From: Clostridiales bacterium
Lineage (GTDB): Bacteria > Bacillota > Clostridia > Saccharofermentanales > Saccharofermentanaceae
Assembly (NCBI GenBank): GCA_017515465.1
Contig: JAFWFV010000022.1
Location: 1 to 42,481 of the forward strand
Length of the DNA: 42,481 nucleotides
Direction: 5' to 3'
The notes under the pieces: generated by a model
Database searches by the model: none
Told to the model about the DNA's origin: nothing
Seen by the model: the letters and a program-made list of their open reading frames with translations, nothing else
Translations under genes and position numbers: made by a program
In this document: positions 9,139 to 16,325 of the stretch, piece after piece
How positions within the stretch are numbered: the stretch's first letter is position 1
How the letters are laid out: each line of letters starts with the position of its first letter

Positions 9139-10347
9139 ATGACAATCACTAAAAAGATATTATCAATAATCGTCACATTGTCCCTTGTATTGACAATGAG
9201 CATGACGGCCTTTGCCGCTGATATGGGCGGCACGGTTGACAGGCTGGGTGCCAACAGGGACGGCAATTCCATAACCGTTTCCGGAAGCACGACAGACGTT
9301 ACGGCAGCTGTATTCGTTCAGGTTTTGGACGGCAGCAATATCATCGCATCACAGACCTTTCCCGTTAACGGTGAAGGAGCATTCAAGGGAACGATCAACG
9401 TAACTTCCACTACCCTGTCAGACGACACTGACTACCTGGTCCGTGCAGCTGACCTGGACGGCGGTGAATGGAAGACATCGACCATCTCTTCCGTCGCTGT
9501 AGTAAAAGGCTACTCACTGGCACTGGATTCCTACGTCGGAGTTAAATACTATATCGTACTTGATGAGTCTCTCGCCAATAACGATACAGTCGTACACTTC
9601 GAGATAAAGGATTCCCTCGTAAGCAATCTGAAGAGCCAGGACGTTCCTTTTGCGGAATCAGAGCGCGTAAGAGTTGGCGACACAGTATGCTACAATTTCT
9701 ACTGCAAGGTTGCTCCCGCGGAAATGAACATTCCCATCTCTGCCACACTTACAAACGGAGATAAGACCGTGCCCTTCGACAATTTCACCGTAAGGGATTA
9801 TGCCAACTACATCATCGAAGATGAAAAGAGCGAGTTTAATACCGCTACAGAAGAACTGGCCAAGGCAATCAGATCCTACGGCTATTACGCACAGGTCAAG
9901 TTCAATGCTGCAGGAGAGAGGTACGATGGAGATGCCGTTCCTTTCGATTACAGCATCGTCGGTCTGCCGGTAGTTACAGTTCCCAGCGTCGAAGGCATCG
10001 CATTCTACGGAACCAGCGTATCCTTCCTGTCAGGTGCGATGATCAAGGTCTACTACACCATCACGGATAATGGCGCAGTCATCACAGTTAACGGTTCTGA
10101 ACAGGCTCCGTCAGGCAGCAGCAGTGTCAAGTCTGTCAGGACAGACGAGATCAGCATCTCGGAATCCGGTATTCCCATAGCATTCAGCATCACCAATTCT
10201 AACGGAGATACTGAAGAATTCGAATACAATGTCCTGAACTATCTGGCAGCAGTGATCAACAGCGGTGCCGATGAAGACATGAAGAATCTGGCAGCTGCAT
10301 ATTACACTTATTACATGGCAGTAAGATCTTACGTTAACGCAGGTTAA
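9139..10347 (+). CDS. Secreted protein with clostridial surface domain
   Basis: A 402-residue protein with a clear signal peptide (M-T-I-T-K-K start, cleavage near A-F-A-A). An Ig-like beta domain covers about 30-125. From about 128 to 275 it carries a pattern that recurs in clostridial surface proteins: a L-D-S-Y-V-G-V-K-Y-Y segment, an E-M-N-I-P-I-S-A segment, F-x-V-R-D-Y-A-N-Y-I and R-S-Y-G-Y-Y-A-Q. The C-terminal 130 residues are a second beta-rich region ending in a helical Ala/Tyr stretch. It starts 18 bases after the 1535-residue protein, behind AAGGAGG, so the two are co-expressed and may form one surface structure. The biochemical role is unknown. Confidence 0.75.
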   Translation: MTITKKILSIIVTLSLVLTMSMTAFAADMGGTVDRLGANRDGNSITVSGSTTDVTAAVFVQVLDGSNIIASQTFPVNGEGAFKGTINVTSTTLSDDTDYLVRAADLDGGEWKTSTISSVAVVKGYSLALDSYVGVKYYIVLDESLANNDTVVHFEIKDSLVSNLKSQDVPFAESERVRVGDTVCYNFYCKVAPAEMNIPISATLTNGDKTVPFDNFTVRDYANYIIEDEKSEFNTATEELAKAIRSYGYYAQVKFNAAGERYDGDAVPFDYSIVGLPVVTVPSVEGIAFYGTSVSFLSGAMIKVYYTITDNGAVITVNGSEQAPSGSSSVKSVRTDEISISESGIPIAFSITNSNGDTEEFEYNVLNYLAAVINSGADEDMKNLAAAYYTYYMAVRSYVNAG

Positions 10348-10364
10348 GGAAAAAGGAGTTCACG

Positions 10365-10469
10365 ATGAAATACGAAGAACTCGAGATCGAAGTGATCTTA
10401 TATGATGAAGAAGACATCATCACCTCTTCCTCCCCCTGTCCCTATGAAGGAGATATCATAGGTCCGTAA
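10365..10469 (+). CDS. 34-residue acidic peptide at the end of the surface-protein operon
   Basis: A small ORF behind a strong SD (AAAAGGAG, six bases from the ATG), 17 bases after the 402-residue secreted protein and before the operon terminator. The peptide begins M-K-Y-E-E-L-E-I-E-V-I, is rich in Asp/Glu, and ends in a Ser-Ser-Ser-Pro-Cys-Pro segment and G-D-I-I-G-P. It has no signal peptide or membrane segment. The SD, position and codon pattern argue that it is translated. Short peptides of this general style (a K-Y-E-x-P/L-E-x-x-V-I start and a Ser/Cys-rich end) are, from memory, common in clostridial genomes and unannotated. A precursor peptide or a small regulator are both guesses. 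Confidence 0.6.
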   Translation: MKYEELEIEVILYDEEDIITSSSPCPYEGDIIGP

Positions 10470-10492
10470 GATCAACCTGAAAAAGTGTTTTG

Positions 10493-10520
10493 ACTCCGTC
10501 TCGCAAGGGACGGAGTTTTT
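10493..10520 (+). terminator. Terminator of the surface-protein operon
   Basis: An 8-bp stem (ACTCCGTC at 10493-10500 with GACGGAGT at 10509-10516), an 8-base loop and a following run of T. It is a canonical intrinsic terminator and places the 34-residue peptide inside the operon. Confidence 0.88.
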
Positions 10521-10557
10521 ATATATAATCTAATTATTCTTTTATTGGAGAACAGAT

Positions 10558-11073
10558 ATGGATTGGTCTAAACCTACAGCTTCAGAACACGTGGATGTGG
10601 TCCTGTTCATCAAGAGGATCCGCAGGACTGATGTTATCTGCGGCATCATATTCGGCCTGTTGTCGCTGCTCGTCATAGGCATCTCGATCTATGCTTTCAT
10701 TGACAAGTTCAGATACGGGATAGCACTGGCGATCCTGGGACTATTCCTGCTGATCGTATCCATCGGCATGTTCGTATCAGACCTGGGCCAGTACAGGAAG
10801 ATAATGACGCAGGATTACATGGTCAGCAGATGCAGGGTCAAGACCCACTTCACCGCCGTCTCCGGCAGGCATACCTCCCACTATCTGATCCTCCTCTGCC
10901 CCAACGGCAACGAATCAAAGTATACCGTCCACAAGTTCGTATATAAGCAGGCAAAGGAAGGAAGACGTGCCCTGCTCGTTGATTACTCCGAAAGCCACAA
11001 AGGACACAGGGAGATCCCCATCGACGTGGTGATCCCCGACACTACTTCCCGTCGCGATACTGTTTCGGAGTGA
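10558..11073 (+). CDS. Small membrane protein of unknown function
   Basis: A 171-residue protein with two membrane segments (about 26-50 and 54-78) joined by a short loop, then a soluble tail of about 90 residues rich in Lys, Arg and His. No family was recognised. The tail pattern (Y-L-I-L-L-C-P-N-G-N then Y-T-V-H and L-L-V-D-Y-S-E-S) suggests a small beta-rich fold. The SD is TTGGAG ahead of the ATG. Its last 32 bases overlap the 3' end of the AraC gene on the other strand, so the two transcripts are antisense at their ends. Confidence 0.65.
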   Translation: MDWSKPTASEHVDVVLFIKRIRRTDVICGIIFGLLSLLVIGISIYAFIDKFRYGIALAILGLFLLIVSIGMFVSDLGQYRKIMTQDYMVSRCRVKTHFTAVSGRHTSHYLILLCPNGNESKYTVHKFVYKQAKEGRRALLVDYSESHKGHREIPIDVVIPDTTSRRDTVSE

Positions 11074-11767
11074 CGCCCGATTCCCTGGCAAAGACCTTGG
11101 TAAAATAACTCTGGCTGGGAAAAGCCAGCGCATTTGATATCCACAGTATGGGATAGTCTGAGTGCCTGAGCATATTCCTGGCAGTCTCAATCTTCTTGCT
11201 CATTATATAATCCGATATGCTGCTGCCCGTCTCCTGGCTGAACAGCCTGGACAGATAACCCTCCGACAGTCCCGTCACCTCACATAATGTCTCCATCCTG
11301 ATACGTTCATCCAGATGTTCCAGGATGTAATCTATGCACCTGACCACGTGCCTGGAATAGATCCTGTTCCTGGATATCTCACGCATCCTGGCTGCATATG
11401 CATTGCACATCTCATCGTGGATCTCGGTTATCTCCTCGATGGATGTTGCCGAATCGCAGCTGTGGATGTAGTAGTCACTCATACTGTAGCTCTCAGGCAG
11501 CTGCATCCCGCCCTCGATGCACGCCCTGGCGATCATGGCAGCCGAGATCACGAAATGGTATTTGATGTTCCTGATGTCATCATCAGACAATATACCCAGA
11601 CCCTTTTTCATGTGAAAGGGTTCCTTGAGAAGTCTCCTGACCTTGGCAACATCTCCGGCCTTGATGGTATTATAAAACTCCATCTCCGGCAGGAAAGGCG
11701 CATGAGGCGCCCTGATGTCCCTGTTCAGATACTCCTGATAAGATATCTTTTTACTCTTGGCGTTCAT
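11042..11767 (-). CDS. AraC-family transcriptional regulator
   Basis: A 241-residue protein. The last 100 residues are a complete AraC double helix-turn-helix: L-S-E-G-Y-L-S-R-L-F in the first, and I-S-N-A-L-A-F-P-S-Q-S-Y-F-T-K-V-F followed by G-V-T-P-K-Q-Y in the second. The N-terminal 135 residues are helical and have no recognisable sugar-binding cupin, so the ligand is unknown. It is divergent from the GH16 lipoprotein, which is the likely target (inference from position). The ATG has no SD; a TATAAT sits six bases upstream, suggesting a leaderless transcript. The next in-frame ATG is about 30 codons in and would cut a conserved-looking helix. Confidence 0.88.
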   Translation of the reverse strand: MNAKSKKISYQEYLNRDIRAPHAPFLPEMEFYNTIKAGDVAKVRRLLKEPFHMKKGLGILSDDDIRNIKYHFVISAAMIARACIEGGMQLPESYSMSDYYIHSCDSATSIEEITEIHDEMCNAYAARMREISRNRIYSRHVVRCIDYILEHLDERIRMETLCEVTGLSEGYLSRLFSQETGSSISDYIMSKKIETARNMLRHSDYPILWISNALAFPSQSYFTKVFARESGVTPKQYRDGK

Positions 11768-11773
11768 ATAAAG

Positions 11774-11803
11774 ATTATATCATCAGATTGCTATAATAGT
11801 CAT
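11774..11803 (-). promoter_or_regulatory. Promoter of the araC-type gene, leaderless geometry
   Basis: On the minus strand ATGACT (11803-11798), an 18-base spacer, then a perfect TATAAT (11779-11774). Only six bases separate TATAAT from the start ATG, so transcription should begin at or next to the start codon. Confidence 0.55.
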
Positions 11804-11815
11804 TATTTATACAAT
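11788..11815 (+). promoter_or_regulatory. Possible promoter of the GH16 gene
   Basis: TTGCTA (11788-11793), a 16-base spacer and TACAAT (11810-11815), followed 45 bases later by the AGGAGGG SD. It overlaps the divergent araC promoter, so one bound regulator could control both. An imperfect palindrome (ACCAT then ATGGT, around 11818-11835) lies just downstream. Confidence 0.45.
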
Positions 11816-11870
11816 GCACCATTTATCTATATGGTAATGTGGACTTATATTTCCACAGGAGGGAATTTCC

Positions 11871-13277
11871 ATGAACAAACGTAAGATCTTATGCTCCCTT
11901 GTATCAGGTGCGATGATCGTTTCCATGCTCACGTCATGTAATGGCGGAACAGATCCTGCTGAGAGCAGCGACGTTCCTGCAGAGCCCACTGAGACCACCG
12001 CAACCGTGACTCCGGAGATCGAAGGCTACAACCTGCTTTGGGCAGACGAGTTCGACGGCGATACTCTGAACCTGGACATCTGGACCAGAGAGGTCAGGGA
12101 ACCCGGATGGACAAATAACGAGCTCCAGGAATACAGGGATTCCGAAGAGAATGTCTTCGTACAGGACGGATGTCTCGTATTGAAGGCGATCAAGACTGAA
12201 GTTAACGGCAGGAACTACTATACATCAGGCAAGGTCAATTCACAGAACAAGGCCGACTTCCTCTACGGCAAGGTAGTCATCCGTGCCAAGGTACCCGAGG
12301 GCAAAGGTCTCTGGCCTGCAGCCTGGATGATGCCCCAGGACGAGGAATTCTACGGACAGTGGCCCAAGTGCGGCGAGATCGACATCATGGAAAACCTCGG
12401 CCAGGATCCTGCTACATCCTACTCCACCATCCACTACGGCGAGCCCCACGCTGAACAGCAGGGAACGATCACACTGGATGAGGGATCTTTCGCATCAGAC
12501 TTCCACATCTATTCAGTAGAGTGGGAACCCGGCGAGATGAGATTCTATACGGACGACACTCTCGTCCTCACGGTAAACGACTGGTTCACCGCAGTTGAGG
12601 GCGAGGATGACAAGCCCTACCCTGCTCCCTTCAACCAGCCTTTCTTCGTACAGATGAACTTGGCTGTAGGCGGCGACTGGCCCGGCAACCCCAAGAAGGA
12701 CCAGGACTTCTCCAATGCTGAATTCCTGATCGACTACGTACGTGTATATCAGCTCCCAGAATACGACACCAATGTTGAAAAGCCCCCGATGATCTTTAAG
12801 GATCCTCTGGAAGACGGCAACTACGTTTATAACGGCGACTTTGCTTCCGATGAAGACCTCGCTGACGAGAAAGACTGGCAGTTCCTCCTCTTCCTGGAGG
12901 GTGAGGGCGAAGCTCATATCGAGGACGGAATGGCTGTTATCTCATCCACTAACGACGGCACTGAGGAATATTCAGTACAGTTCCTCCAGGCAGATATGCC
13001 CGTATTAAAGGGTCACACCTACCGCGTAACATACGAGGCCAGAGCTGATGAGGCACGTGACATGGTAGTAGCCGTAACAGCACCTAACAAGGGCTGGAGC
13101 AGATACTATCCTGATACGCCTGTTGATCTCACAACGGAATGGCAGACGTTCACTTTCGAGTTCACGTCAAATACAAAGGACGACAACTTCGCCCGTCTGG
13201 AATACAACCTGGGCAACCACGGATACACATCCACCGTTTACCTCAGGAACATCAGCTACATTGACATTACTGAGTAA
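11871..13277 (+). CDS. GH16 laminarinase-type lipoprotein with C-terminal CBM
   Basis: A 468-residue exported lipoprotein with lipobox M-L-T-S-C (Cys23) and a Thr/Glu/Pro linker to about 50. The GH16 jelly-roll spans about 53-290. It carries the catalytic motif G-E-I-D-I-M-E-N with nucleophile Glu169, Asp171 and acid/base Glu174; the extra Met between Ile and Glu is the laminarinase-type (beta-bulge) form. W-P-A-A-W-M lies upstream and F-L-I-D-Y-V-R-V-Y closes the domain. Residues 316-468 form a CBM4/9-type sandwich (Y-N-G-D-F start, then Y-R-V-T-Y-E-A-R-A). The family cuts internal beta-1,3 or mixed beta-1,3/1,4-glucan bonds; the GH3 enzyme could finish the products. The start is set by AGGAGGG. 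It is divergent from the AraC regulator and ends in a strong terminator. Confidence 0.92.
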   Translation: MNKRKILCSLVSGAMIVSMLTSCNGGTDPAESSDVPAEPTETTATVTPEIEGYNLLWADEFDGDTLNLDIWTREVREPGWTNNELQEYRDSEENVFVQDGCLVLKAIKTEVNGRNYYTSGKVNSQNKADFLYGKVVIRAKVPEGKGLWPAAWMMPQDEEFYGQWPKCGEIDIMENLGQDPATSYSTIHYGEPHAEQQGTITLDEGSFASDFHIYSVEWEPGEMRFYTDDTLVLTVNDWFTAVEGEDDKPYPAPFNQPFFVQMNLAVGGDWPGNPKKDQDFSNAEFLIDYVRVYQLPEYDTNVEKPPMIFKDPLEDGNYVYNGDFASDEDLADEKDWQFLLFLEGEGEAHIEDGMAVISSTNDGTEEYSVQFLQADMPVLKGHTYRVTYEARADEARDMVVAVTAPNKGWSRYYPDTPVDLTTEWQTFTFEFTSNTKDDNFARLEYNLGNHGYTSTVYLRNISYIDITE

Positions 13278-13312
13278 GATCTCCCCCAAGGTCTTAACAC
13301 AATGTTCGAAGG

Positions 13313-13338
13313 CTCCCGGCACACGCCGGGAGTCTTTA
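13313..13338 (+). terminator. Terminator after GH16
   Basis: An 8-bp GC-rich stem (CTCCCGGC, loop ACAC, GCCGGGAG) followed by TCTTTATT, 35 bases after the GH16 stop. A clear intrinsic terminator. Confidence 0.9.
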
Positions 13339-13348
13339 TTTGGCGCCT

Positions 13349-13600
13349 CATTCTCCATCGCAGCCCGTTTTCCGGGGTCCATAGAGAAGCGCTGTAGAGA
13401 ATCCGGGGTGCTATTCTCTACAGGAACCCATTTTCCGGTGGTCGTAGAGAACACCTATAGAGAATCCAGGGTACTATTCTCTACAGGTCCCCATTTTCCG
13501 GTAGCCGTAGAGAACCCCTATAGAGAATCCTGGGCACTATTCTCTACGGAACCCCATTTTCCGGCAGCAATAGAGAAGCGCTATAGAGAATTCGCCCTGT
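13349..13600. repeat. Tandem 63-bp array with internal hairpins
   Basis: Units begin with CCCRTTTTCCGG at 13364, 13427, 13490 and 13553, exactly 63 bases apart; the fourth unit is cut short near 13597 and a degenerate tail of an earlier unit lies at 13349-13363. Each full unit holds two direct TAGAGAA heptamers 13 bases apart and one inverted TTCTCTA, giving eight direct and three inverted heptamers in total. TAGAGAAT and ATTCTCTA form an 8-9 bp hairpin around a 10-base loop. One forward frame stays open because the unit is a multiple of three, but there is no credible start or SD, so it reads as non-coding. It fills most of the gap between the GH16 terminator and the next promoter. Confidence 0.85.
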
Positions 13601-13666
13601 CTCATGCCAGGAGCGCCTCGCACAATTATTTTCGTTAATTATTTATCGTTTATCGTTAAATTCTTG

Positions 13667-13695
13667 TTGACAAAGATTAATTAGCGATATATCAT
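13667..13695 (+). promoter_or_regulatory. Strong promoter of the DUF2975/XRE pair
   Basis: A perfect TTGACA (13667-13672), a 17-base spacer and TATCAT (13690-13695). Just upstream, around 13630-13660, short direct repeats (TTATCG twice, CGTTAA twice) could be an operator, perhaps for the XRE protein encoded by the second gene. Confidence 0.7.
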
Positions 13696-13753
13696 AAGAC
13701 CATCAGGATACGAGTTGGCCAATAATAACCAGCCTGAGGATAAGGAGATAAAC

Positions 13754-14347
13754 ATGAACGAAGAAAACGTAAAACTCGCAAAGATAAAGAAGAGCTGCCA
13801 CGCCGGCAAGATCGTATCGGTCATACTCTGCATCGTCGCCATCGTCGGATGCGTATCAGCCATGATCGGCGGCATCGCCATCGTCTCAATGGGCAGCAAG
13901 TTCGATACCGAGATCAACCGACTGATAGAAGAGGGCAAGATCAATTCCGAAGGTGACGCCATAGGCAAAGTGAGGGCAATAGACATCAACATCGGATCAG
14001 TTGATAACCTGCATTCCGACATCCCCGCTCTGCAGAAGGCAATTGACGATCACCCCTATGCGGTAAAATACAGCATGATCTGTTTCGCAGCTGCTGCCAC
14101 ATGTGCTATTGCCGCCATATTGATGAAACTGGTCAGCAGCGTATTCGGTCTGATCCAGAAGGAGGATTCACCCTTCACTGCCAAGGTCATCAGGAGAGTT
14201 ACCATCGCGCTGGGGGCTGTCACAGTAGTCCTCTTCTTCACTTCAGGAATGGCATTCGGCTTGCTCGGCGCCCTTGTAACCTGGGTTGTATACACGGTCA
14301 TGGATTACGGCAAGACCCTCCAGATCCAGTCTGACGAGACACTCTGA
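13754..14347 (+). CDS. DUF2975-like four-helix membrane protein
   Basis: A 197-residue protein with four predicted membrane segments (about 20-45, 99-122, 139-158 and 162-183) and an external Asp/Glu-rich loop between the first two. The cytoplasmic K-E-D-S-P-F-T segment ahead of the third helix and the short HTH gene directly after it match the DUF2975 plus YozG-like arrangement common in Firmicutes. Function is unknown in the family; it may modulate the partner regulator. An upstream TTG at 13715 is in frame, but the ATG at 13754 has AAGGAG at the right distance and is preferred. Confidence 0.75.
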   Translation: MNEENVKLAKIKKSCHAGKIVSVILCIVAIVGCVSAMIGGIAIVSMGSKFDTEINRLIEEGKINSEGDAIGKVRAIDINIGSVDNLHSDIPALQKAIDDHPYAVKYSMICFAAAATCAIAAILMKLVSSVFGLIQKEDSPFTAKVIRRVTIALGAVTVVLFFTSGMAFGLLGALVTWVVYTVMDYGKTLQIQSDETL

Positions 14348-14358
14348 GGAGGCAGGTT

Positions 14359-14568
14359 ATGGGACAGATAATACTTAGATTAGACCGGGTCATGGCGGAC
14401 CGTAAGATATCGCTGAATGAGCTGGCGGACAGGGTGGGCGTATCCAACGTCAACCTCTCCAAGATGAAGAACGGCAAGATCTCAGCCATCAGATTCTCCA
14501 CCCTGGAGGCCATATGCGAGGCACTGGACTGCCAGCCGGGAGACATACTGGAATATAGCAAGGAATAA
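14359..14568 (+). CDS. Small XRE-family regulator (YozG-like)
   Basis: A 69-residue protein that is almost entirely one Cro/C1-type helix-turn-helix: I-S-L-N-E-L-A-D-R-V-G-V then N-V-N-L-S-K-M-K-N-G-K. A short C-terminal C-Q-P-G-D-I-L-E-Y is typical of this group. It starts 11 bases after the DUF2975-like gene behind GAGGAGG, so the two form an operon. It probably regulates its own promoter; other targets are unknown. Confidence 0.88.
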   Translation: MGQIILRLDRVMADRKISLNELADRVGVSNVNLSKMKNGKISAIRFSTLEAICEALDCQPGDILEYSKE

Positions 14569-14582
14569 GGATGAACATAACA

Positions 14583-14607
14583 GGACCCGCATAGCAGCGG
14601 GTCCTTT
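14583..14607 (+). terminator. Terminator after the XRE gene
   Basis: An 8-bp stem (GGACCCGC, loop ATAGCA, GCGGGTCC) followed by TTTGCTTT. It also lies just beyond the stop of the convergent EAL gene, but the T-tract on that strand is poor. Confidence 0.85.
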
Positions 14608-14610
14608 GCT

Positions 14611-16236
14611 TTACTTATCAGCCATGTCGTCTATTAACTGGGTCGCGGACCCGTATGCCTTGAGCGGCCTGCCGTTCTCATCGAACTCATTGGTGTATCT
14701 GACAATGAAGGGGATCCTGTCGGCAGTAAGAGGTATCACCGCCTCCAGACTCTTTACGCCCTTGGCCAGCTGATCCATCCAGTCGTAATACAGATCCTTG
14801 TAATCTGCCGGGAACAGTCCGCTCTCGAATACCGGATCAGGGTAATTCTCTATCACGGCAGGCAGTCCCAGGTCTCTCATGCACCTGAAGCATGGTCTCA
14901 TGATATGAGTCGAGATCTCATATTCCCACGCATATGTATTATTCTGCTCACTGGCGATCCTGAACTTCTTCTCGCTCTCATAAAGCTCCTGATACTTGCG
15001 CATATCAGCAGTAATGTTCTGGACCAGGGCATAGAGCAGATACATATCATCAGCCCTGCCTATCATCCTGATACTGCTCCTGATAAGGACCTTCTCTTCG
15101 CCGCAGATCTTGGAGCAGACCCTGCGCCAAACCTCGCATGATACCTCATTACCGGAATCTATGGCACTCTTCAGTGCACCGGTAAGGATCTTTTTGCCGT
15201 CATCGTCCAGTGAATCCATCAGATCCATATTGAGCATTTCCTTGGCCGTCAGGTTCATGCCTATCTCTTTGAGATATTTCTCGTTTACCTTGACGAATTC
15301 ACACTTGCCGTCCTTGTATGTGAATATGCATGCAGGCCCAACCATGTGATTGAACAGCAGAGTCTCGACAGATGTGGGATCCCAGAACCTGCCGGACTCG
15401 ATAGAAAAGATCAGGTCCATAGACTTGTTGACAGGCTCATGATCCAGGATCTTCAGTTTTTCAACGAAATCCTCCTCTTCCATGGGCTGGGCATAGAGAT
15501 AACCCTGTATGTAGTTGCATCCGATGCTCTTCATGTAATCGGCCTGCTCGTTGGTCTCGACGCCTTCTGCCACCACGGGGGTATTGAGCCACTTGGTCAT
15601 CTGAACGATGGAACTGATGATGGCGCCTCCCCTGCCTCCGATATCACCGGAGAGGAAGTTCATGTCCAGCTTGATGATGTCGACGTTCAGGTCCTTGAGG
15701 ATGTTGAGTGAGGAATATCCGCTGCCGAAATCGTCCATCTCCACCTTGTAACCCAGTTCATGGAACTTGTCGATAACATCGGTCATGAGTTCCATGCCTC
15801 CGATGGCGGAGGTCTCGGTTATCTCGATGTGCAGGTATTCAACAGGTATGTCGTATTCGTTGCGGATGGATTCCACCTGTTCAACATAGTCGTGATTATA
15901 GACATCGTAACGGGACATGTTTACAGATATCGGTACGACGGGAACACCCACATCCAGACATTTCCTCAGGAACTTACACACATTCTCACATACGGTCAGA
16001 TCGGCAGAAAAGACCAGGTCGTTCTTCTCAAAAATGGGAATGAAATCCGAGGGCATCTGAAGGCCGTACAGCGGATGCTTCATACGCATGAGGGCCTCGG
16101 CACCGATCATCCTGCCGGTGACGTGATTTATCTTGGGCTGGTATACATTGTAGATATAACCGTAATTAACGGCATCATCAAAGAATGATACAATTTCGCG
16201 TTCGGTCATCTTACGGTTCGAGATGGTTTCTGCCAT
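14611..16236 (-). CDS. EAL-domain cyclic di-GMP phosphodiesterase with two PAS-like domains
   Basis: A 541-residue cytoplasmic protein. The EAL domain (about 12-262) keeps all recognisable catalytic features: E47-A-L with R51, N106 in S-V-N-M-S, E139 in I-E-I-T-E, D168-D169-F-G, K189 in I-K-L-D and E224 in V-A-E-G-V-E-T. It should therefore hydrolyse cyclic di-GMP. Two PAS-like domains follow, about 290-405 (start A-C-I-F-T-Y-K-D-G) and about 415-541. No GGDEF domain or membrane segment is present. The ATG at 16236 follows GGGGTGATCCC; an in-frame ATG at 16257 has no SD and lies four bases after a TATAAT, so it is rejected. It likely opposes the GGDEF protein encoded nearby. Confidence 0.93.
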   Translation of the reverse strand: MAETISNRKMTEREIVSFFDDAVNYGYIYNVYQPKINHVTGRMIGAEALMRMKHPLYGLQMPSDFIPIFEKNDLVFSADLTVCENVCKFLRKCLDVGVPVVPISVNMSRYDVYNHDYVEQVESIRNEYDIPVEYLHIEITETSAIGGMELMTDVIDKFHELGYKVEMDDFGSGYSSLNILKDLNVDIIKLDMNFLSGDIGGRGGAIISSIVQMTKWLNTPVVAEGVETNEQADYMKSIGCNYIQGYLYAQPMEEEDFVEKLKILDHEPVNKSMDLIFSIESGRFWDPTSVETLLFNHMVGPACIFTYKDGKCEFVKVNEKYLKEIGMNLTAKEMLNMDLMDSLDDDGKKILTGALKSAIDSGNEVSCEVWRRVCSKICGEEKVLIRSSIRMIGRADDMYLLYALVQNITADMRKYQELYESEKKFRIASEQNNTYAWEYEISTHIMRPCFRCMRDLGLPAVIENYPDPVFESGLFPADYKDLYYDWMDQLAKGVKSLEAVIPLTADRIPFIVRYTNEFDENGRPLKAYGSATQLIDDMADK

Positions 16237-16261
16237 GGGATCACCCCGCTTTCGCACATAT

Positions 16262-16267
16262 ATTATA
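16262..16267 (-). promoter_or_regulatory. -10 element upstream of the EAL gene
   Basis: A perfect TATAAT on the minus strand, placing transcription start near 16255 with the SD-led ATG at 16236. No convincing -35 hexamer was found. Confidence 0.45.
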
Positions 16268-16313
16268 TTTTATCAAATAAATGTCCGGTCGGCCAATAAA
16301 AAGGTCATTATGT

Positions 16314-16319
16314 TATCAT
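16314..16319 (+). promoter_or_regulatory. -10-like hexamer next to the methyltransferase start
   Basis: TATCAT lies exactly six bases ahead of the ATG at 16326, and there is no SD. This is the same geometry as the araC-type gene and again suggests a leaderless message. The -35 is not recognisable. Confidence 0.35.
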
Positions 16320-16325
16320 TAAATC

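Noticed and set aside
10490..10529. Promoter for the small membrane protein from TTGACT and TATAAT around the terminator
   Set aside because: The two hexamers are 28 bases apart, too far for one promoter; only the TATAAT is plausible.
11042..11073. Error in one of two convergent genes overlapping by 32 bases
   Set aside because: Both frames look natural to their ends; the AraC motif G-V-T-P-K-Q-Y is complete and short convergent overlaps are common.
13349..13600. CRISPR array
   Set aside because: The whole 63-base unit repeats with scattered changes; there are no constant repeats separated by unique spacers, and no cas genes are present.
13123..13638. Forward open frame running from inside GH16 through the 63-bp array
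   Set aside because: It begins within GH16 in another frame, has no SD, crosses a strong terminator and owes its length to a repeat unit that is a multiple of three.
13715..13753. TTG start for the DUF2975-like protein
   Set aside because: No SD precedes it, whereas the ATG at 13754 has AAGGAG at a good distance.
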